47,100 bases of DNA from Bifidobacterium breve (GCA_945901565.1 CAMDLG010000002.1:1-47100), one strand, 5' to 3'. Numbered from the stretch's first letter, positions 8,887-20,434 are shown. Program-made: numbers and translations. The notes: generated from the sequence alone by a model not told the origin.

Positions 8887-9333
8887 CTAGAAGTCTTCGG
8901 GCAGCAGGAGATCATTCTCTAGCGCGAAGCGAAGTTGTCTTAGCTGCCGCTCGGCGTTCTGATCGGCTAGCCGCTTTAGCTCGCATTCGAGCTCAGCGGC
9001 ACCGCGCTGGTGGATTCGGTCGCACATCTCAGCAACGTCGTCTTCAACGATCGTCGTGCAGCGGGACTCGCAGTTTGGACAGCGCAGCTCAATCCGCCAA
9101 TGCCTTGGGCCGAAGCCGTCCCACTCGACCGGTTGGACCATCGTGCAGTCGCAGGCGCCGCAATGCAGCAGCTCGCTGACGGTTTCCTCAATCTCTGCTT
9201 CGAGGCCGACGAAGGCTGGCGAGCGTTCGTCGATTGAGACGACCGTGTCATCAAGATAACCAACGTCGACTCTGCGGCCCGACGGCAGCTGGATCGTGCG
9301 CACTTCATTCGCTGGGTAGTTGTGGCGGTCCAT
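8887..9333 (-). CDS. conserved hypothetical protein with CxxC/CxxC zinc-ribbon-like segment
   Basis: HCGACDCTMVQPVEWDGFGPRHWRIELRCPNCESRCTTIVEDDVAEMCDRIHQRG. Start at internal Met (MDRHNYPANEV), ORF to 9351. Confidence 0.7.
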   Translation of the reverse strand: MDRHNYPANEVRTIQLPSGRRVDVGYLDDTVVSIDERSPAFVGLEAEIEETVSELLHCGACDCTMVQPVEWDGFGPRHWRIELRCPNCESRCTTIVEDDVAEMCDRIHQRGAAELECELKRLADQNAERQLRQLRFALENDLLLPEDF

Positions 9334-9414
9334 TGTTACTTGCTCAAACACGCGATTCGCGCTAAAGGTGCGCTCAACTGCAGCGAATTCTGCGCTCGTC
9401 GGTACGATGTAACG

Positions 9415-9663
9415 ATGCCTGCAATTGGTCCATTGGAAATTGGCGTTGTTCTCTTGATCATCCTGCTGATCGTGGGTCCTAAGAAGCTGCCCGGGTTGGG
9501 CCGCAATCTAGGTACTGGGATGCGTGAGTTTAAGGATTCGATCACCAGCCGCGGGGGCGACAGTCAAGAGGACGACGAGCCAGCAACGATCGACGTTGCC
9601 GCTGAAGTTCCGGTTTCTGAGAAGAGCGCCGCGCCCGAAGAACAGCCGCGCGGCGACGCTTAA
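9415..9663 (+). CDS. tatA: Sec-independent protein translocase TatA
   Basis: MPAIGPLEIGVVLLIILLIVGPKKLPGLGRNLGTGMREFKDSI; ATG at 9415. Confidence 0.92.
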   Translation: MPAIGPLEIGVVLLIILLIVGPKKLPGLGRNLGTGMREFKDSITSRGGDSQEDDEPATIDVAAEVPVSEKSAAPEEQPRGDA

Positions 9664-9671
9664 GGCCCGCG

Positions 9672-10763
9672 ATGCCGGCCGTCCGGCCGATCGGCCACGA
9701 AGAGCGCATCAGCATCGTTGATCACCTCGACGAGCTTCGCTCCAGACTGCTCATCTGCATCGCCGTGTTGGCCGGGTGCTTCGCCTTCTGTTACTGGCAG
9801 AACCACGCGATCCTCCACATCGTCAACCAGCCCCTAGCTGAAGCTCAGCATGCAGGTAGCCAAGACTCACTGCAGCAGGGCGCGCGCTTCGACATAGCGC
9901 TCGGCGCAGCTCTCAAGCAGCTGGCCCCAGCGCTCTCAAGCACGCATGACTCACTCGGCTCGTTGGCCGCTGAGCCGGGTGTCAGCGCGGTCGCCAAACG
10001 CAATGCCGCCCGCGCCAGCGAACAGCTCGCAAAAGCCTCTGCTGCGATCGCTGTGGCAACGAAAGCCGTTCCGACCGACCACGGCCGCAGACCGTTGACA
10101 CTCGGCGTAGCTGAGCCGTTCGTCGCGACCTTCACAGTCGCCGCCTACGCGGCGCTGCTGCTGTCCTTGCCCTTCATCCTCTGGCAGGTCTACGCCTTCA
10201 TACTGCCGGCCTTCGATCCGAAGGAGCGGAAGCTCGTCATCCCGATGATGGCGTTGATTCCGGTTCTGTTCGCGGCCGGGGTCTTATTTGGCTATTACGG
10301 AGCGCTGCCTCGGGCCGTCAACTTCCTTCAGAACTACAACAGCGGCGAATTTGACATCCAGATTCAAGCGCGCGACTACTACCGCTTCGTCGTTCTCTTC
10401 TTAGCCCTGATGGGCCTCGTTTTCCAAATCCCGGTCGGCGTGCTGGTCCTAACTCGCACCGGCGTCGTCGACGCGCGAGTGCTTTGGAAGCGGCAGGGGT
10501 ACGTAATCTTAGGTATCTCAATTGTCGCGGCGATCGCCACGCCGACGCCAGACCCGGTGACGATGCTGGTCACAATGCTGCCGCTAATCGTGCTCTACGA
10601 GCTGAGCATTGGCCTCGCATACATCTTCAGACCGCGCGGAGGGACGATCGCCAGCCGCTGGGAAGATTGGTGGGATGAGGATGAGGAACAGGAAGTATTG
10701 GCCGCTGATCCAAGCGACGACGAGAGTGCTGACGCCGAGCACGACCAGACCCCCGTATCCTGA
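9672..10763 (+). CDS. tatC: Sec-independent protein translocase TatC, with large insertion in first periplasmic loop
   Basis: RISIVDHLDELRSRLLICI, LGVAEPFVATFTVAAYAALLLSLPFILWQVYAFILPAFDPKERK, six hydrophobic segments. Confidence 0.93.
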   Translation: MPAVRPIGHEERISIVDHLDELRSRLLICIAVLAGCFAFCYWQNHAILHIVNQPLAEAQHAGSQDSLQQGARFDIALGAALKQLAPALSSTHDSLGSLAAEPGVSAVAKRNAARASEQLAKASAAIAVATKAVPTDHGRRPLTLGVAEPFVATFTVAAYAALLLSLPFILWQVYAFILPAFDPKERKLVIPMMALIPVLFAAGVLFGYYGALPRAVNFLQNYNSGEFDIQIQARDYYRFVVLFLALMGLVFQIPVGVLVLTRTGVVDARVLWKRQGYVILGISIVAAIATPTPDPVTMLVTMLPLIVLYELSIGLAYIFRPRGGTIASRWEDWWDEDEEQEVLAADPSDDESADAEHDQTPVS

Positions 10764-10767
10764 ACTG

Positions 10768-11472
10768 ATGCTCTTCGATCTTCGAGGTAAAGGCCGGCGA
10801 CGGACGGTCAAAATTGTTTACGGCGGCTTGGCACTACTGCTTGGCCTTGGTCTCGTTGCATTCGGGATCGGTGGAGCCACCTCCGGAGGCCTAGTTGACG
10901 CGATCGGTGGGTCAGGTGGCTCCAACACAAGTGCCTACAGCGATCAAGCGAAGGCACTCGCCAAGCAGGTGGCAGCCGACCCAACAGATCAGCAGGCTTG
11001 GGCTGCGCTGGCGAAGGCGCAGGTTCAGCAGGCTTCGATCATCGGCTATGACCAGACGACACAGACCTTTACTGCTGCCGGTAAGGCGGAGCTGGCTAAG
11101 GGCGCCGCGAGCTGGCAGAAGTACCTAGCCCTCGATCCCAAAAAACCCGATGACCGGGTCGCTTCACTGATGATCAATGCGTATGGCCCCGGTGGTCTGA
11201 ATGACCCAGTCAAGTCGGCCGCTGCGCTAAAAGTTGTGATCGATGGCCGCGGCCCCAGCGCGGCTCTCTATTCACAGCTAGCGGTGCTCACCTACCTCGC
11301 AGGAAACAAGCGTGAGAGTGACATTGCCGAGCAGAGAGCCCTTGAACTGACACCGGCCAACAAGCGAAAGTTGGTTAAGGCGCAGCTTGCCACGCAACGC
11401 ACGCAGATCGATAGCGCTAAGGCTCAGGCCGCCCAGCAGCAGTCACAGGGCGCACCAGGCCTCGGCGGCTAG
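10768..11472 (+). CDS. membrane-anchored TPR-like hypothetical protein
   Basis: Start MLFDLRGKGRRRTVKIVYGGLALLLGLGLVAFGIGG (TM anchor), then DPTDQQAWAALAKAQVQQA and related TPR-like repeats. ATG at 10768 preferred over 10609. Confidence 0.72.
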   Translation: MLFDLRGKGRRRTVKIVYGGLALLLGLGLVAFGIGGATSGGLVDAIGGSGGSNTSAYSDQAKALAKQVAADPTDQQAWAALAKAQVQQASIIGYDQTTQTFTAAGKAELAKGAASWQKYLALDPKKPDDRVASLMINAYGPGGLNDPVKSAAALKVVIDGRGPSAALYSQLAVLTYLAGNKRESDIAEQRALELTPANKRKLVKAQLATQRTQIDSAKAQAAQQQSQGAPGLGG

Positions 11473-11502
11473 AGGCCAGCGGCTAAACTTCGCGGCCGAT
11501 AC

Positions 11503-11575
11503 GCCCCTGTAGCTCAACTGGCAGAGCAGCGGACTCTTAATCCGAAGGTTCCAGGTTCGATTCCTGGCGGGGGCA
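11503..11575 (+). tRNA. tRNA-Lys (anticodon CTT)
   Basis: GCCCCTG acceptor pairs with CGGGGGC; GCTC-GAGC D stem; CTCTTAA anticodon loop; CCAGG TTCGATT CCTGG T arm. Confidence 0.95.
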
Positions 11576-11611
11576 TCGGGCTCCGGTGGCGCGTATGGCA
11601 GAATCGTCGCG

Positions 11612-12394
11612 ATGCTCGCGATTCTGAACGGCAAAGTCCTCCCGGTAGAGGAAGCGATGGTCCCCGCAACCGACGTTGGGCTGCTGCGTGGTGACGGCGT
11701 CTTCGAAGTGATCCGCGTATACAGCGGCGTGCCATTTGCGCTCGAGCAGCACTTCGATCGAATGGAGCAGTCAGCGAAGAAGCTGATGATCGAGTTTGAT
11801 CGTGCTGCGATCGAACGCGACACCGCTGAGCTGCTCGCCGCTGACCCCGAGCATGACGGATGTATGCGACTCGTCTCAACAGGTAGTGGAACGCGCTTCG
11901 CCGCGCTCGAGGCGCTGCCGCCGATCCCGCCTTCGGTCAGGCTGACGACGCTGACCTACCACTCGACGATCTTGCTCGATGGAATCAAGTCACTTTCATA
12001 CGCCGCAAACATGCTCGCCACACGGATCGCAGTCGATCGCGGCGCCGGTGAGTCGCTGCTCGTTACCGAGAGCGGCACGGTGCTTGAGGGACCGCGACAG
12101 AGCTTCGTCTGCTCGCTCGATGGTAAGCGGCTAATAACGCCGCCGCTTGCCGACCGCGTGCTCGATTCGATCACGCGCCGCACCTTGATTGCTACCGGAA
12201 TGGTTGACGAGCAGTCGATCCACGTCGATCAGCTGCCAGAGGTAAAGGAGGCCTTTCTAGCTTCGACGCTACGCGAAGTGCACCCGGCATCTGCGATCGA
12301 TGATCTTGAGCTTGAAGCTCCAGGTCCGCTCTCGCAGCAGGTTGATGTGCTGCTGCGCGCGGCGATCGCCGAGGCGGTCGGCGGTAGCGCGTGA
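11612..12394 (+). CDS. aminotransferase class IV (4-amino-4-deoxychorismate lyase / branched-chain aminotransferase-like)
   Basis: LLRGDGVFEVIRVYSGVPFALEQHFDRMEQSAKKL; SLSYAANMLA; LVTESGTVLEGPRQSFVCSLDGKRLITPP; EAFLASTLREVHPASAID. Confidence 0.88.
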   Translation: MLAILNGKVLPVEEAMVPATDVGLLRGDGVFEVIRVYSGVPFALEQHFDRMEQSAKKLMIEFDRAAIERDTAELLAADPEHDGCMRLVSTGSGTRFAALEALPPIPPSVRLTTLTYHSTILLDGIKSLSYAANMLATRIAVDRGAGESLLVTESGTVLEGPRQSFVCSLDGKRLITPPLADRVLDSITRRTLIATGMVDEQSIHVDQLPEVKEAFLASTLREVHPASAIDDLELEAPGPLSQQVDVLLRAAIAEAVGGSA

Positions 12395-13458
12395 AGCTTG
12401 TAACGGTCATCGGTAATCGCCCGCAGTTCATCAAGGCCGCCGCAGTCTCCGGCCCACTGCGAGCCGCCCACGAGGAGCTGCTCGTTCACACCGGCCAGCA
12501 CTACGACGACGAACTTTCGACGATCTTCATCGACGAGCTCGGGATGCCGCGGCCAGAGATCGAGCTGCAGATCTCAGGCGGCAGCAACAGCGAGCAGACA
12601 GCGCGGATGATCGCCGCGCTGGCGCCACTCCTCGCCGAGCAGCAGCCAGATGCGGTGCTCGTCTATGGCGACACCAACTCGACCTTGGCTGGGGCGCTTA
12701 CGGCGGCGCAGGCGAACATTCCCGTCGTGCACGTTGAGGCCGGAATGCGATCCTTTGACCGCACGATGCCGGAGGAGCTGAACCGGATTTTGACCGACCA
12801 CTGCTCGGAGCTGCTGCTCTGCCCGTCGCAGGTCGCGCTGGCAAATCTGCAGAACGAAGGGCTTGGCCCGCGCGCGCTCCTGGTAGGAGACGTGATGGTT
12901 GACATCGCCGAGCTGATGCGTCCGCGCGCGGCTACCAACTCTGCTGCGCTTGAGGCTGCCGGCGTTGAGGCAGGTGAGTACCTGCTCGCGACCGCCCATA
13001 GAGCCGCGAACGTAGACGACCCAGCGCGGCTCGCGCTGCTGGTAGACCTGCTGCTCGCCGTACCCGGCCCCGTAGTGCTGCCGCTCCATCCGCGCACCAG
13101 AGCGCGGCTCGAAGCGTCCGGATTGTTGGCGGCGCTGGAGCAAGGCGGCGTGCGCCTACTTCCTCCACTCGGATACCTCGACTTCACGGCGCTGCTGCTC
13201 AGCGCCCGCGCCGTCTTGACCGACTCGGGTGGCGCGCAGAAGGAGGCCTACTTAGCCGCTGTTCAGTGCGTAACGATGCGTGACACGACGGAGTGGACCG
13301 AGACCGTTCACTCAGGCTGGAATTCGCTCGTTGATCTTGACGCCGACGCGGCTATCGCGGCGCTCGAGCTGGCTCCCAGCGGTGAGCGGCCCGATTGTTA
13401 CGGCGACGGCCATGCGGCCGAGGCCGTGGTCGCTGCGATCAGCTCGCTGGCGGCGTAG
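12391..13458 (+). CDS. wecB: UDP-N-acetylglucosamine 2-epimerase (non-hydrolysing)
   Basis: VIGNRPQFIKAAAVS, VHTGQHYDDELS, VYGDTNSTLAGALTAAQANIPVVHVEAGMRSFDRTMPEELNRILTDH, LTDSGGAQKEA. Confidence 0.93.
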   Translation: MKLVTVIGNRPQFIKAAAVSGPLRAAHEELLVHTGQHYDDELSTIFIDELGMPRPEIELQISGGSNSEQTARMIAALAPLLAEQQPDAVLVYGDTNSTLAGALTAAQANIPVVHVEAGMRSFDRTMPEELNRILTDHCSELLLCPSQVALANLQNEGLGPRALLVGDVMVDIAELMRPRAATNSAALEAAGVEAGEYLLATAHRAANVDDPARLALLVDLLLAVPGPVVLPLHPRTRARLEASGLLAALEQGGVRLLPPLGYLDFTALLLSARAVLTDSGGAQKEAYLAAVQCVTMRDTTEWTETVHSGWNSLVDLDADAAIAALELAPSGERPDCYGDGHAAEAVVAAISSLAA

Positions 13459-14725
13459 TACTCGGTCGCCCGATCCGCTCAAGCGTGATTCCAGCGGCCG
13501 CGAAGGCGTCAGCGTCAATGATGCCGCGGCCGTCGAGGACGACGCGCACGCCGGGTAAGTCGGCGGCGCTGAGCTGCGCATATTCGGCGTGGTCGGCCTG
13601 CACGATTGCGGCGTCGATAGATTCGCCGTCCCACGGCGTTAGCCCCAGGTCCGCTAGCTCGGAGTCGCTGTAGAGCGGGTCGCTGACCAGCGCACTGGCA
13701 CCGAGCGCTTCGAGCGCCGTGGTAACGCCGAAGACGCCACTGAAGGCCGTTTCCTTGACACCGCCGCGATATGCCGCCCCGAGCACTAGTACACGGGCGC
13801 CCTGGAGGCCACCAAGAGCCTTCTCCAGCCTCTCTGCGGCGTAGGTAGGCATCGCGTCGTTAACTGCTCTTGCTGCGGCTGGAAGCGCCGCAGCGGGGTC
13901 GCCTTCGAGGTAGAAGCGGGGATAGACAGGGATGCAGTGGCCACCGACAGCTATTCCTGGATTGTGGATGTGGCTGAAGGGCTGGCTGTTGGCGGCCTCG
14001 ATCACGCGCGCTACGTCAATCTCCTCGCGGTCCGCGAAGCGCGCCAGCTCATTCGCGAAGGCGATGTTGATGTCACGGTAGGTCGTCTCTGCGAGCTTCA
14101 CCATCTCGGCCGCCTCGGCCGATCCCATCGGCCAGACCTCGGCCGTAAGAAACGATCGGTAGAGCTCCACGCCGCGTGCCTCGCCAGCGTCGCTAAGACC
14201 GCCGACGAGCTTTGGATATTCGGCCAGGTCGGCAAAAATGCGGCCGCTGTAGACGCGCTCTGGGCTGAAGAGCGTGAAGAAGTCCTGCTCCGCGCTGAGT
14301 CCGCTTGCGGAAGCCAACGCTGGTGAGATGCGTTGACGTGTAGTGCCGACCGGCAGCGTCGTCTCGACCGCGACCGTCGTTCCCGGCTGCAGGCCAGCTC
14401 CGATTGCCGCGATCGCTGCGTCGAGCGCACCCCAGTCGGGCTTTGCATCGTCGTCAACGGCAAGCGGCGGCACGGTCACGACCAGGTCGGGCCCGCCAGC
14501 GACGGCGGCTGTTGTATCGAGCTGAGCTCGGAGTGCTCCGCTTGCGATCACTTCGGCGAGCGCCTCTTCCAGGCCAGCTTCACCGGGGAAGGGCGGCTGA
14601 GCTTCGTTTACGAGCTCGACGACCTCAGGGTTGATGTCGCAGCCGATCACCTCGTGGCCACTGCGAGCGATCTGCACGGCCAGCGGCAGCCCGATCTTCC
14701 CGAGTGCGACGACAACCGCGCGCAT
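13439..14725 (-). CDS. UDP-N-acetyl-D-mannosamine/glucosamine dehydrogenase (nucleotide sugar dehydrogenase)
   Basis: VALGKIGLPLAVQIARSGHEVIGCDIN, SPERVYSGRIFADLAEYPKLVGG, AEMVKLAETTYRDINIAFANELA, NPGIAVGGHCIPVYPRFY. Confidence 0.93.
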   Translation of the reverse strand: MRAVVVALGKIGLPLAVQIARSGHEVIGCDINPEVVELVNEAQPPFPGEAGLEEALAEVIASGALRAQLDTTAAVAGGPDLVVTVPPLAVDDDAKPDWGALDAAIAAIGAGLQPGTTVAVETTLPVGTTRQRISPALASASGLSAEQDFFTLFSPERVYSGRIFADLAEYPKLVGGLSDAGEARGVELYRSFLTAEVWPMGSAEAAEMVKLAETTYRDINIAFANELARFADREEIDVARVIEAANSQPFSHIHNPGIAVGGHCIPVYPRFYLEGDPAAALPAAARAVNDAMPTYAAERLEKALGGLQGARVLVLGAAYRGGVKETAFSGVFGVTTALEALGASALVSDPLYSDSELADLGLTPWDGESIDAAIVQADHAEYAQLSAADLPGVRVVLDGRGIIDADAFAAAGITLERIGRPSTTPPAS

Positions 14726-15726
14726 CAGCTGCCTGCTGTGGCCGGTACTACGGTCTGGCCGCTGGCGGCGCTTTCGAGGACTGCTTCGGCGCTGGCGAGC
14801 GTCTCGAGTCCTTCGGCCAGCGTCACGACCTGTGAGTCGGCTGAACCAGCGACGAGGTCGAGGAAGCGGTCTAGCTGAACGCGCAGTGGCTCACGGCGTG
14901 CAATTGCGTAGCGCGTGACGTCGCCCTCACTAACACCGCGCAGCGACTGCGTAGCCCCCCATTCACTGCCAACTGAGCCGTTCTCGTAGAACGTCAGGTC
15001 GGCGGTCAGCGTGTCGGCTACCAACATGCCGCGGTCACCAAGCACGCGTGTGCGGCGCACCTTGGTCGGTGAGAGCCAGTCGACGATCGAGTTGAAGCTG
15101 ACGCCGCTGGTTAGCGCGCCGTTGATCAGTACGAGGTCTTCGTGCGGGCGCCCCATGCGGTTCTGTGTTTGGCCCGAGAGCGACGCGATGGGGGAGCCGC
15201 CGAGCCAACGGACGAGGTCGAGGTCGTGTGTGGCGAGGTCCTTGACGACACCTACGTCGCGGATTCGATCAGGGAAGGGCCCAACTCGCTCTGTCGCGAT
15301 GAGGAATAGTTCACCGAGCTGTCCGTCATTGACGCGAGCACGGAGTTCGATCAGCGCCGGGTTACAGCGCTCAACGTGGCCGACTGCGCCGTGCACTCCG
15401 GCCGCGGCAACGATCTCAATCAGTTCGCGCCCCGCGGCCACGCTGGCAGCAATCGGTTTCTCAACCAAGACGCTGGTGCCTCCAGCGGTCACTTCGCGGA
15501 CAGCATTGACGTGCTCCTCGGTTGGTACGGCGACGATCGCGAAGTCGAGTGGACCTGTGGCGAGAAGATCAGCTACCGATTGAAAAACCAGTGAAGCGTC
15601 AGCGACCGCCCCGTGCGCGTCACCAGCTGGGTCAACAGCCCCTGCGAATACGACGTTGGGCGTGCTCTGAAGAAGTCTCGCGTGATGGCGACCGATCATC
15701 CCCAGACCCAGCACGGCGCCGCGCAT
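14725..15726 (-). CDS. Gfo/Idh/MocA family oxidoreductase
   Basis: MRGAVLGLGMIGRHHARLL Rossmann, VLVEKPIAAS, GHVERCNPA, KDLATHDLDLVRWLGG. Start at the internal Met; ORF to 15786. Confidence 0.88.
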   Translation of the reverse strand: MRGAVLGLGMIGRHHARLLQSTPNVVFAGAVDPAGDAHGAVADASLVFQSVADLLATGPLDFAIVAVPTEEHVNAVREVTAGGTSVLVEKPIAASVAAGRELIEIVAAAGVHGAVGHVERCNPALIELRARVNDGQLGELFLIATERVGPFPDRIRDVGVVKDLATHDLDLVRWLGGSPIASLSGQTQNRMGRPHEDLVLINGALTSGVSFNSIVDWLSPTKVRRTRVLGDRGMLVADTLTADLTFYENGSVGSEWGATQSLRGVSEGDVTRYAIARREPLRVQLDRFLDLVAGSADSQVVTLAEGLETLASAEAVLESAASGQTVVPATAGS

Positions 15727-15774
15727 GGTCGGTTTGTTGTTGGCGTCATCCACGACGGCATTAGGGTATCTGCC

Positions 15775-17750
<1,976 letters not shown>

Positions 17751-17760
17751 CTACGAGGCG

Positions 17761-18492
17761 TTAGGCCAGACGTAGGTCTGGCGCCGGCGGCTGATCCTTA
17801 TCGCGCATGTCGACGGCTTCAAAACGGCGCTGGTCTGTGCCAAAGAGTGGGCACAGTTCGCAGATCTCTTCTAGCCGCGAGACAGTTCTCTCGCCGATCT
17901 GCTCGGCCAGCTGATCGCGCTCCAGGTTGGTCGTGATGATGATCGAACGTTGTGCTTCGTAGCGCGAGTTAATTATCGAATAGAGCTGCTCTAGCACCCA
18001 ATCACTGGTTTTCTCGGCGCCGAGGTCGTCGATCTGCAGGAGGTCTATCTCGGCGAGCCGGTCGAGCAGGTCAACGTAGCTTCCGTCGGCGTCATCTTCG
18101 AAGGTGCCGCGGATTTCTGCCAGCAGGCGCGGGAGTGAGTAGATCGCAACGCTGCGGCGTGCCTCGATGGCGGTCTGCGAGACGAGCATGGCCAGCGTTG
18201 TCTTTCCGGTTCCCACATCACCGAAGAACCACAATCCGCGACCTTGGTCGAGCTGCTTTTCTAGGTCGCGGATGTAGGCGCGGACTAGGTCTACTTGAGC
18301 TGTTGGCATCAAGCTGATCGGTGGGCGATCGACGGAAGCACCTTGGTATCGGCGCGGGATTACGCCTGAAAGCGCGCGGGAGCGGCGGCCTGCGACGAGC
18401 TGCTCACGGCAATGGCAGGGCACTACGGCGTTGCCATCCGGCGCGTCTAGCCAGCCGGAATCCTCACAGTCTTTGCAGGCGTAACCACTCAC
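17761..18492 (-). CDS. DnaC/DnaI-type AAA+ ATPase, putative helicase loader
   Basis: N-terminal CxxC...CxC zinc-finger-like CKDCEDSGW...CHC, FFGDVGTGKTTLA Walker A, LLQIDDLGAEKTSDW Walker B, IITTN sensor. GTG start overlaps the dnaB stop by 4 nt. Confidence 0.85.
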   Translation of the reverse strand: MSGYACKDCEDSGWLDAPDGNAVVPCHCREQLVAGRRSRALSGVIPRRYQGASVDRPPISLMPTAQVDLVRAYIRDLEKQLDQGRGLWFFGDVGTGKTTLAMLVSQTAIEARRSVAIYSLPRLLAEIRGTFEDDADGSYVDLLDRLAEIDLLQIDDLGAEKTSDWVLEQLYSIINSRYEAQRSIIITTNLERDQLAEQIGERTVSRLEEICELCPLFGTDQRRFEAVDMRDKDQPPAPDLRLA

Positions 18493-19880
18493 GCTGCGTC
18501 GACCGCGATATTTCGGAAGCGTGGATATTCATGCTGGAAGGTCAGCTTGACGTCGCCCAGCCCGCCGTTCCTGTGCTTGGCGATGATGATCTCGCTTACG
18601 CCTGGATCTTCAGACTCTTCGCGGTTGTAGTACTCGTCGCGGTAGATGAACATCACGAGGTCGGCGTCCTGCTCGATCTGGCCCGACTCACGCAGGTCGG
18701 AGAGCATCGGCTTCTTATCGGTCCGTGACTCAACGCCGCGCGAAAGCTGCGATAGCGCGATAACTGGGACCTTCAGCTCGCGAGCGAGAATCTTCAGACC
18801 ACGGCTCATCTCACCAACCTGCTGTACGCGGCTGTCGTAGCGCGTGTCGGCACGCATCAGCTGCAGGTAGTCGATGATGATCAGTCCAAGGCCGCCCTCG
18901 TCGTGCAGGCTCTGGTGGAGTCGACGCGCCTTCGCCCGGATGTCGAGCAGTCCGATATCCGACGAGTCGTCAACGAATAGCTTCGAGCGCTCATATTCGC
19001 CGGCCGCATTGAGGACGCGCTTCCACTTCTCTTCGCGCACCCGTCCTTTACGAAGGTCGTCGCCCTTAATCGTTGCCTTCGACGCAATGAAGCGTTGCGC
19101 TAGTTCACCTTCCGACATCTCGAGCGAGAAGAGAGCAACGGCGCGTGGGTTCCGCTTGTCGAGCGCGACGTTCTCAGCGATGTTGGTTACTAGAGCCGAC
19201 TTACCCATCGATGGTCGTGCGGCGATGATGATCAGGTTGCCAGGTTGGAAGCCGCCGGTGATCTGGTCTAGGTCGGCGAAGCCGGATGGGATTCCGGTGA
19301 TCGACTCACCCCGTTTGGCGAGCTCATCCCAGCGCTGCAGCTCGTGCTGGAGTACGTCACCGACCGGTTTGAAGTCCTGCCCGCTTTCACCCATGCGGAT
19401 CTCGAGGATCGAGCGCTCGGCCTCGTCTACGATCTGCTGAGGGTCGCCATCACGCGAGTAGACGCTCGATTGAATCTTGTAAGAGGTATCTAGGAGCCGC
19501 CGAAGGTGGGCGGTTTCTCGGACAATCTCGGCGTAGCGACGCAGGTTGCCGACAGCAGGCACGGCGGTGACTAGCGATTGGATGGCCTCTTCGCCGCCGG
19601 CTTCTTCAAGTTTGCCGATCGACTTCAGCTCTTCGGTGACTGTCAGGACGTCTATCTCGCTGGCGCGGTCAAATAGCCCCAGTAGCGCTTCGAAGATCAC
19701 TCGGTGCCGTGTGCGGTAGAAGTCGCTGGCTTTTATCTCTTCCTCGACGACGTAGGCGTAGTGGGCCTTCTCGGAGAGCATGATCGCGCCGAGGATCGCC
19801 TGCTCCGACTCGATTGAGTGCGGCGGTAGCGCCTGCTGTGGATCTGCCGCCGATCCCGGCGGTTGAGCGGTCGTAGCCAT
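18489..19880 (-). CDS. dnaB: replicative DNA helicase DnaB
   Basis: PPHSIESEQAILGAIML, GIPSGFADLDQITGGFQPGNLIIIAARPSMGKSAL, IIIDYLQLM, LSQLSRGVESRTDKKPMLSDLRESGQIEQDADLVMFIYRDEYY. Confidence 0.97.
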   Translation of the reverse strand: MATTAQPPGSAADPQQALPPHSIESEQAILGAIMLSEKAHYAYVVEEEIKASDFYRTRHRVIFEALLGLFDRASEIDVLTVTEELKSIGKLEEAGGEEAIQSLVTAVPAVGNLRRYAEIVRETAHLRRLLDTSYKIQSSVYSRDGDPQQIVDEAERSILEIRMGESGQDFKPVGDVLQHELQRWDELAKRGESITGIPSGFADLDQITGGFQPGNLIIIAARPSMGKSALVTNIAENVALDKRNPRAVALFSLEMSEGELAQRFIASKATIKGDDLRKGRVREEKWKRVLNAAGEYERSKLFVDDSSDIGLLDIRAKARRLHQSLHDEGGLGLIIIDYLQLMRADTRYDSRVQQVGEMSRGLKILARELKVPVIALSQLSRGVESRTDKKPMLSDLRESGQIEQDADLVMFIYRDEYYNREESEDPGVSEIIIAKHRNGGLGDVKLTFQHEYPRFRNIAVDAA

Positions 19881-19924
19881 TGACGTTCGAAGCTACCAAC
19901 GGGGTCGGGTGTCGTGCACGCGCT

Positions 19925-19945
19925 CTTGCCGCATTTGGCGGCAAG
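19925..19945. repeat. inverted repeat / potential stem-loop between rplI and dnaB
   Basis: CTTGCCGC-ATTTG-GCGGCAAG, perfect 8-bp stem with 5-nt loop. Confidence 0.75.
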
Positions 19946-19984
19946 TTGTTGCGAAGATCTGCTTAATCAGGGGTGGCTACGCGA

Positions 19985-20434
19985 CTACTGCTCGGCGACG
20001 ATCGTCTTGACCGTTGCCTTGACGCCGCCGTCGAGTTCAATCTCGACGTTGTGGCTGCCGGTCTGCTTGATCGGCTCATCGAGGCGAATCTTGCGCTTGT
20101 CGAGCTCAACACCGCGAGCTTCGAGGATCGCATCGGCAATATCTTGCGTCGTAATCGAACCGAAGAGACGACCGTCTTCGCCGGCCTGCGCCGCAATCGT
20201 AAGCGTCGTCTTTGAGAGCAGCTCAGCGAGCTCCTGTGAATCTTCGCCGGCTTGCTCTCGCTCGGCTGCTGCGACTTTGCTGGCCGCTTCGGCTGCAGCG
20301 ATCAGCGATTTTGTCGCAGGCTGCGCGAGCTTGCGCGGCAGCAGGAAGTTACGCATGTAGCCCTTCGAAACGTTGACGACCGAACCCTTGCCGCCAAGGT
20401 TGGCGACGTCTTCCAAGAGGATTGCTTCGGGCAT
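19985..20434 (-). CDS. rplI: 50S ribosomal protein L9
   Basis: EAILLEDVANLGGKGSVVNVSKGYMRNFLLPRKLAQPAT; EDGRLFGSITTQDIADAI. Confidence 0.97.
   Translation of the reverse strand: MPEAILLEDVANLGGKGSVVNVSKGYMRNFLLPRKLAQPATKSLIAAAEAASKVAAAEREQAGEDSQELAELLSKTTLTIAAQAGEDGRLFGSITTQDIADAILEARGVELDKRKIRLDEPIKQTGSHNVEIELDGGVKATVKTIVAEQ

Noticed and set aside
12574-13187. Overlapping antisense ORFs (189 and 174 aa) opposite wecB
   Set aside because: Two different minus-strand frames both open over the same gene, as expected from high GC rather than coding.
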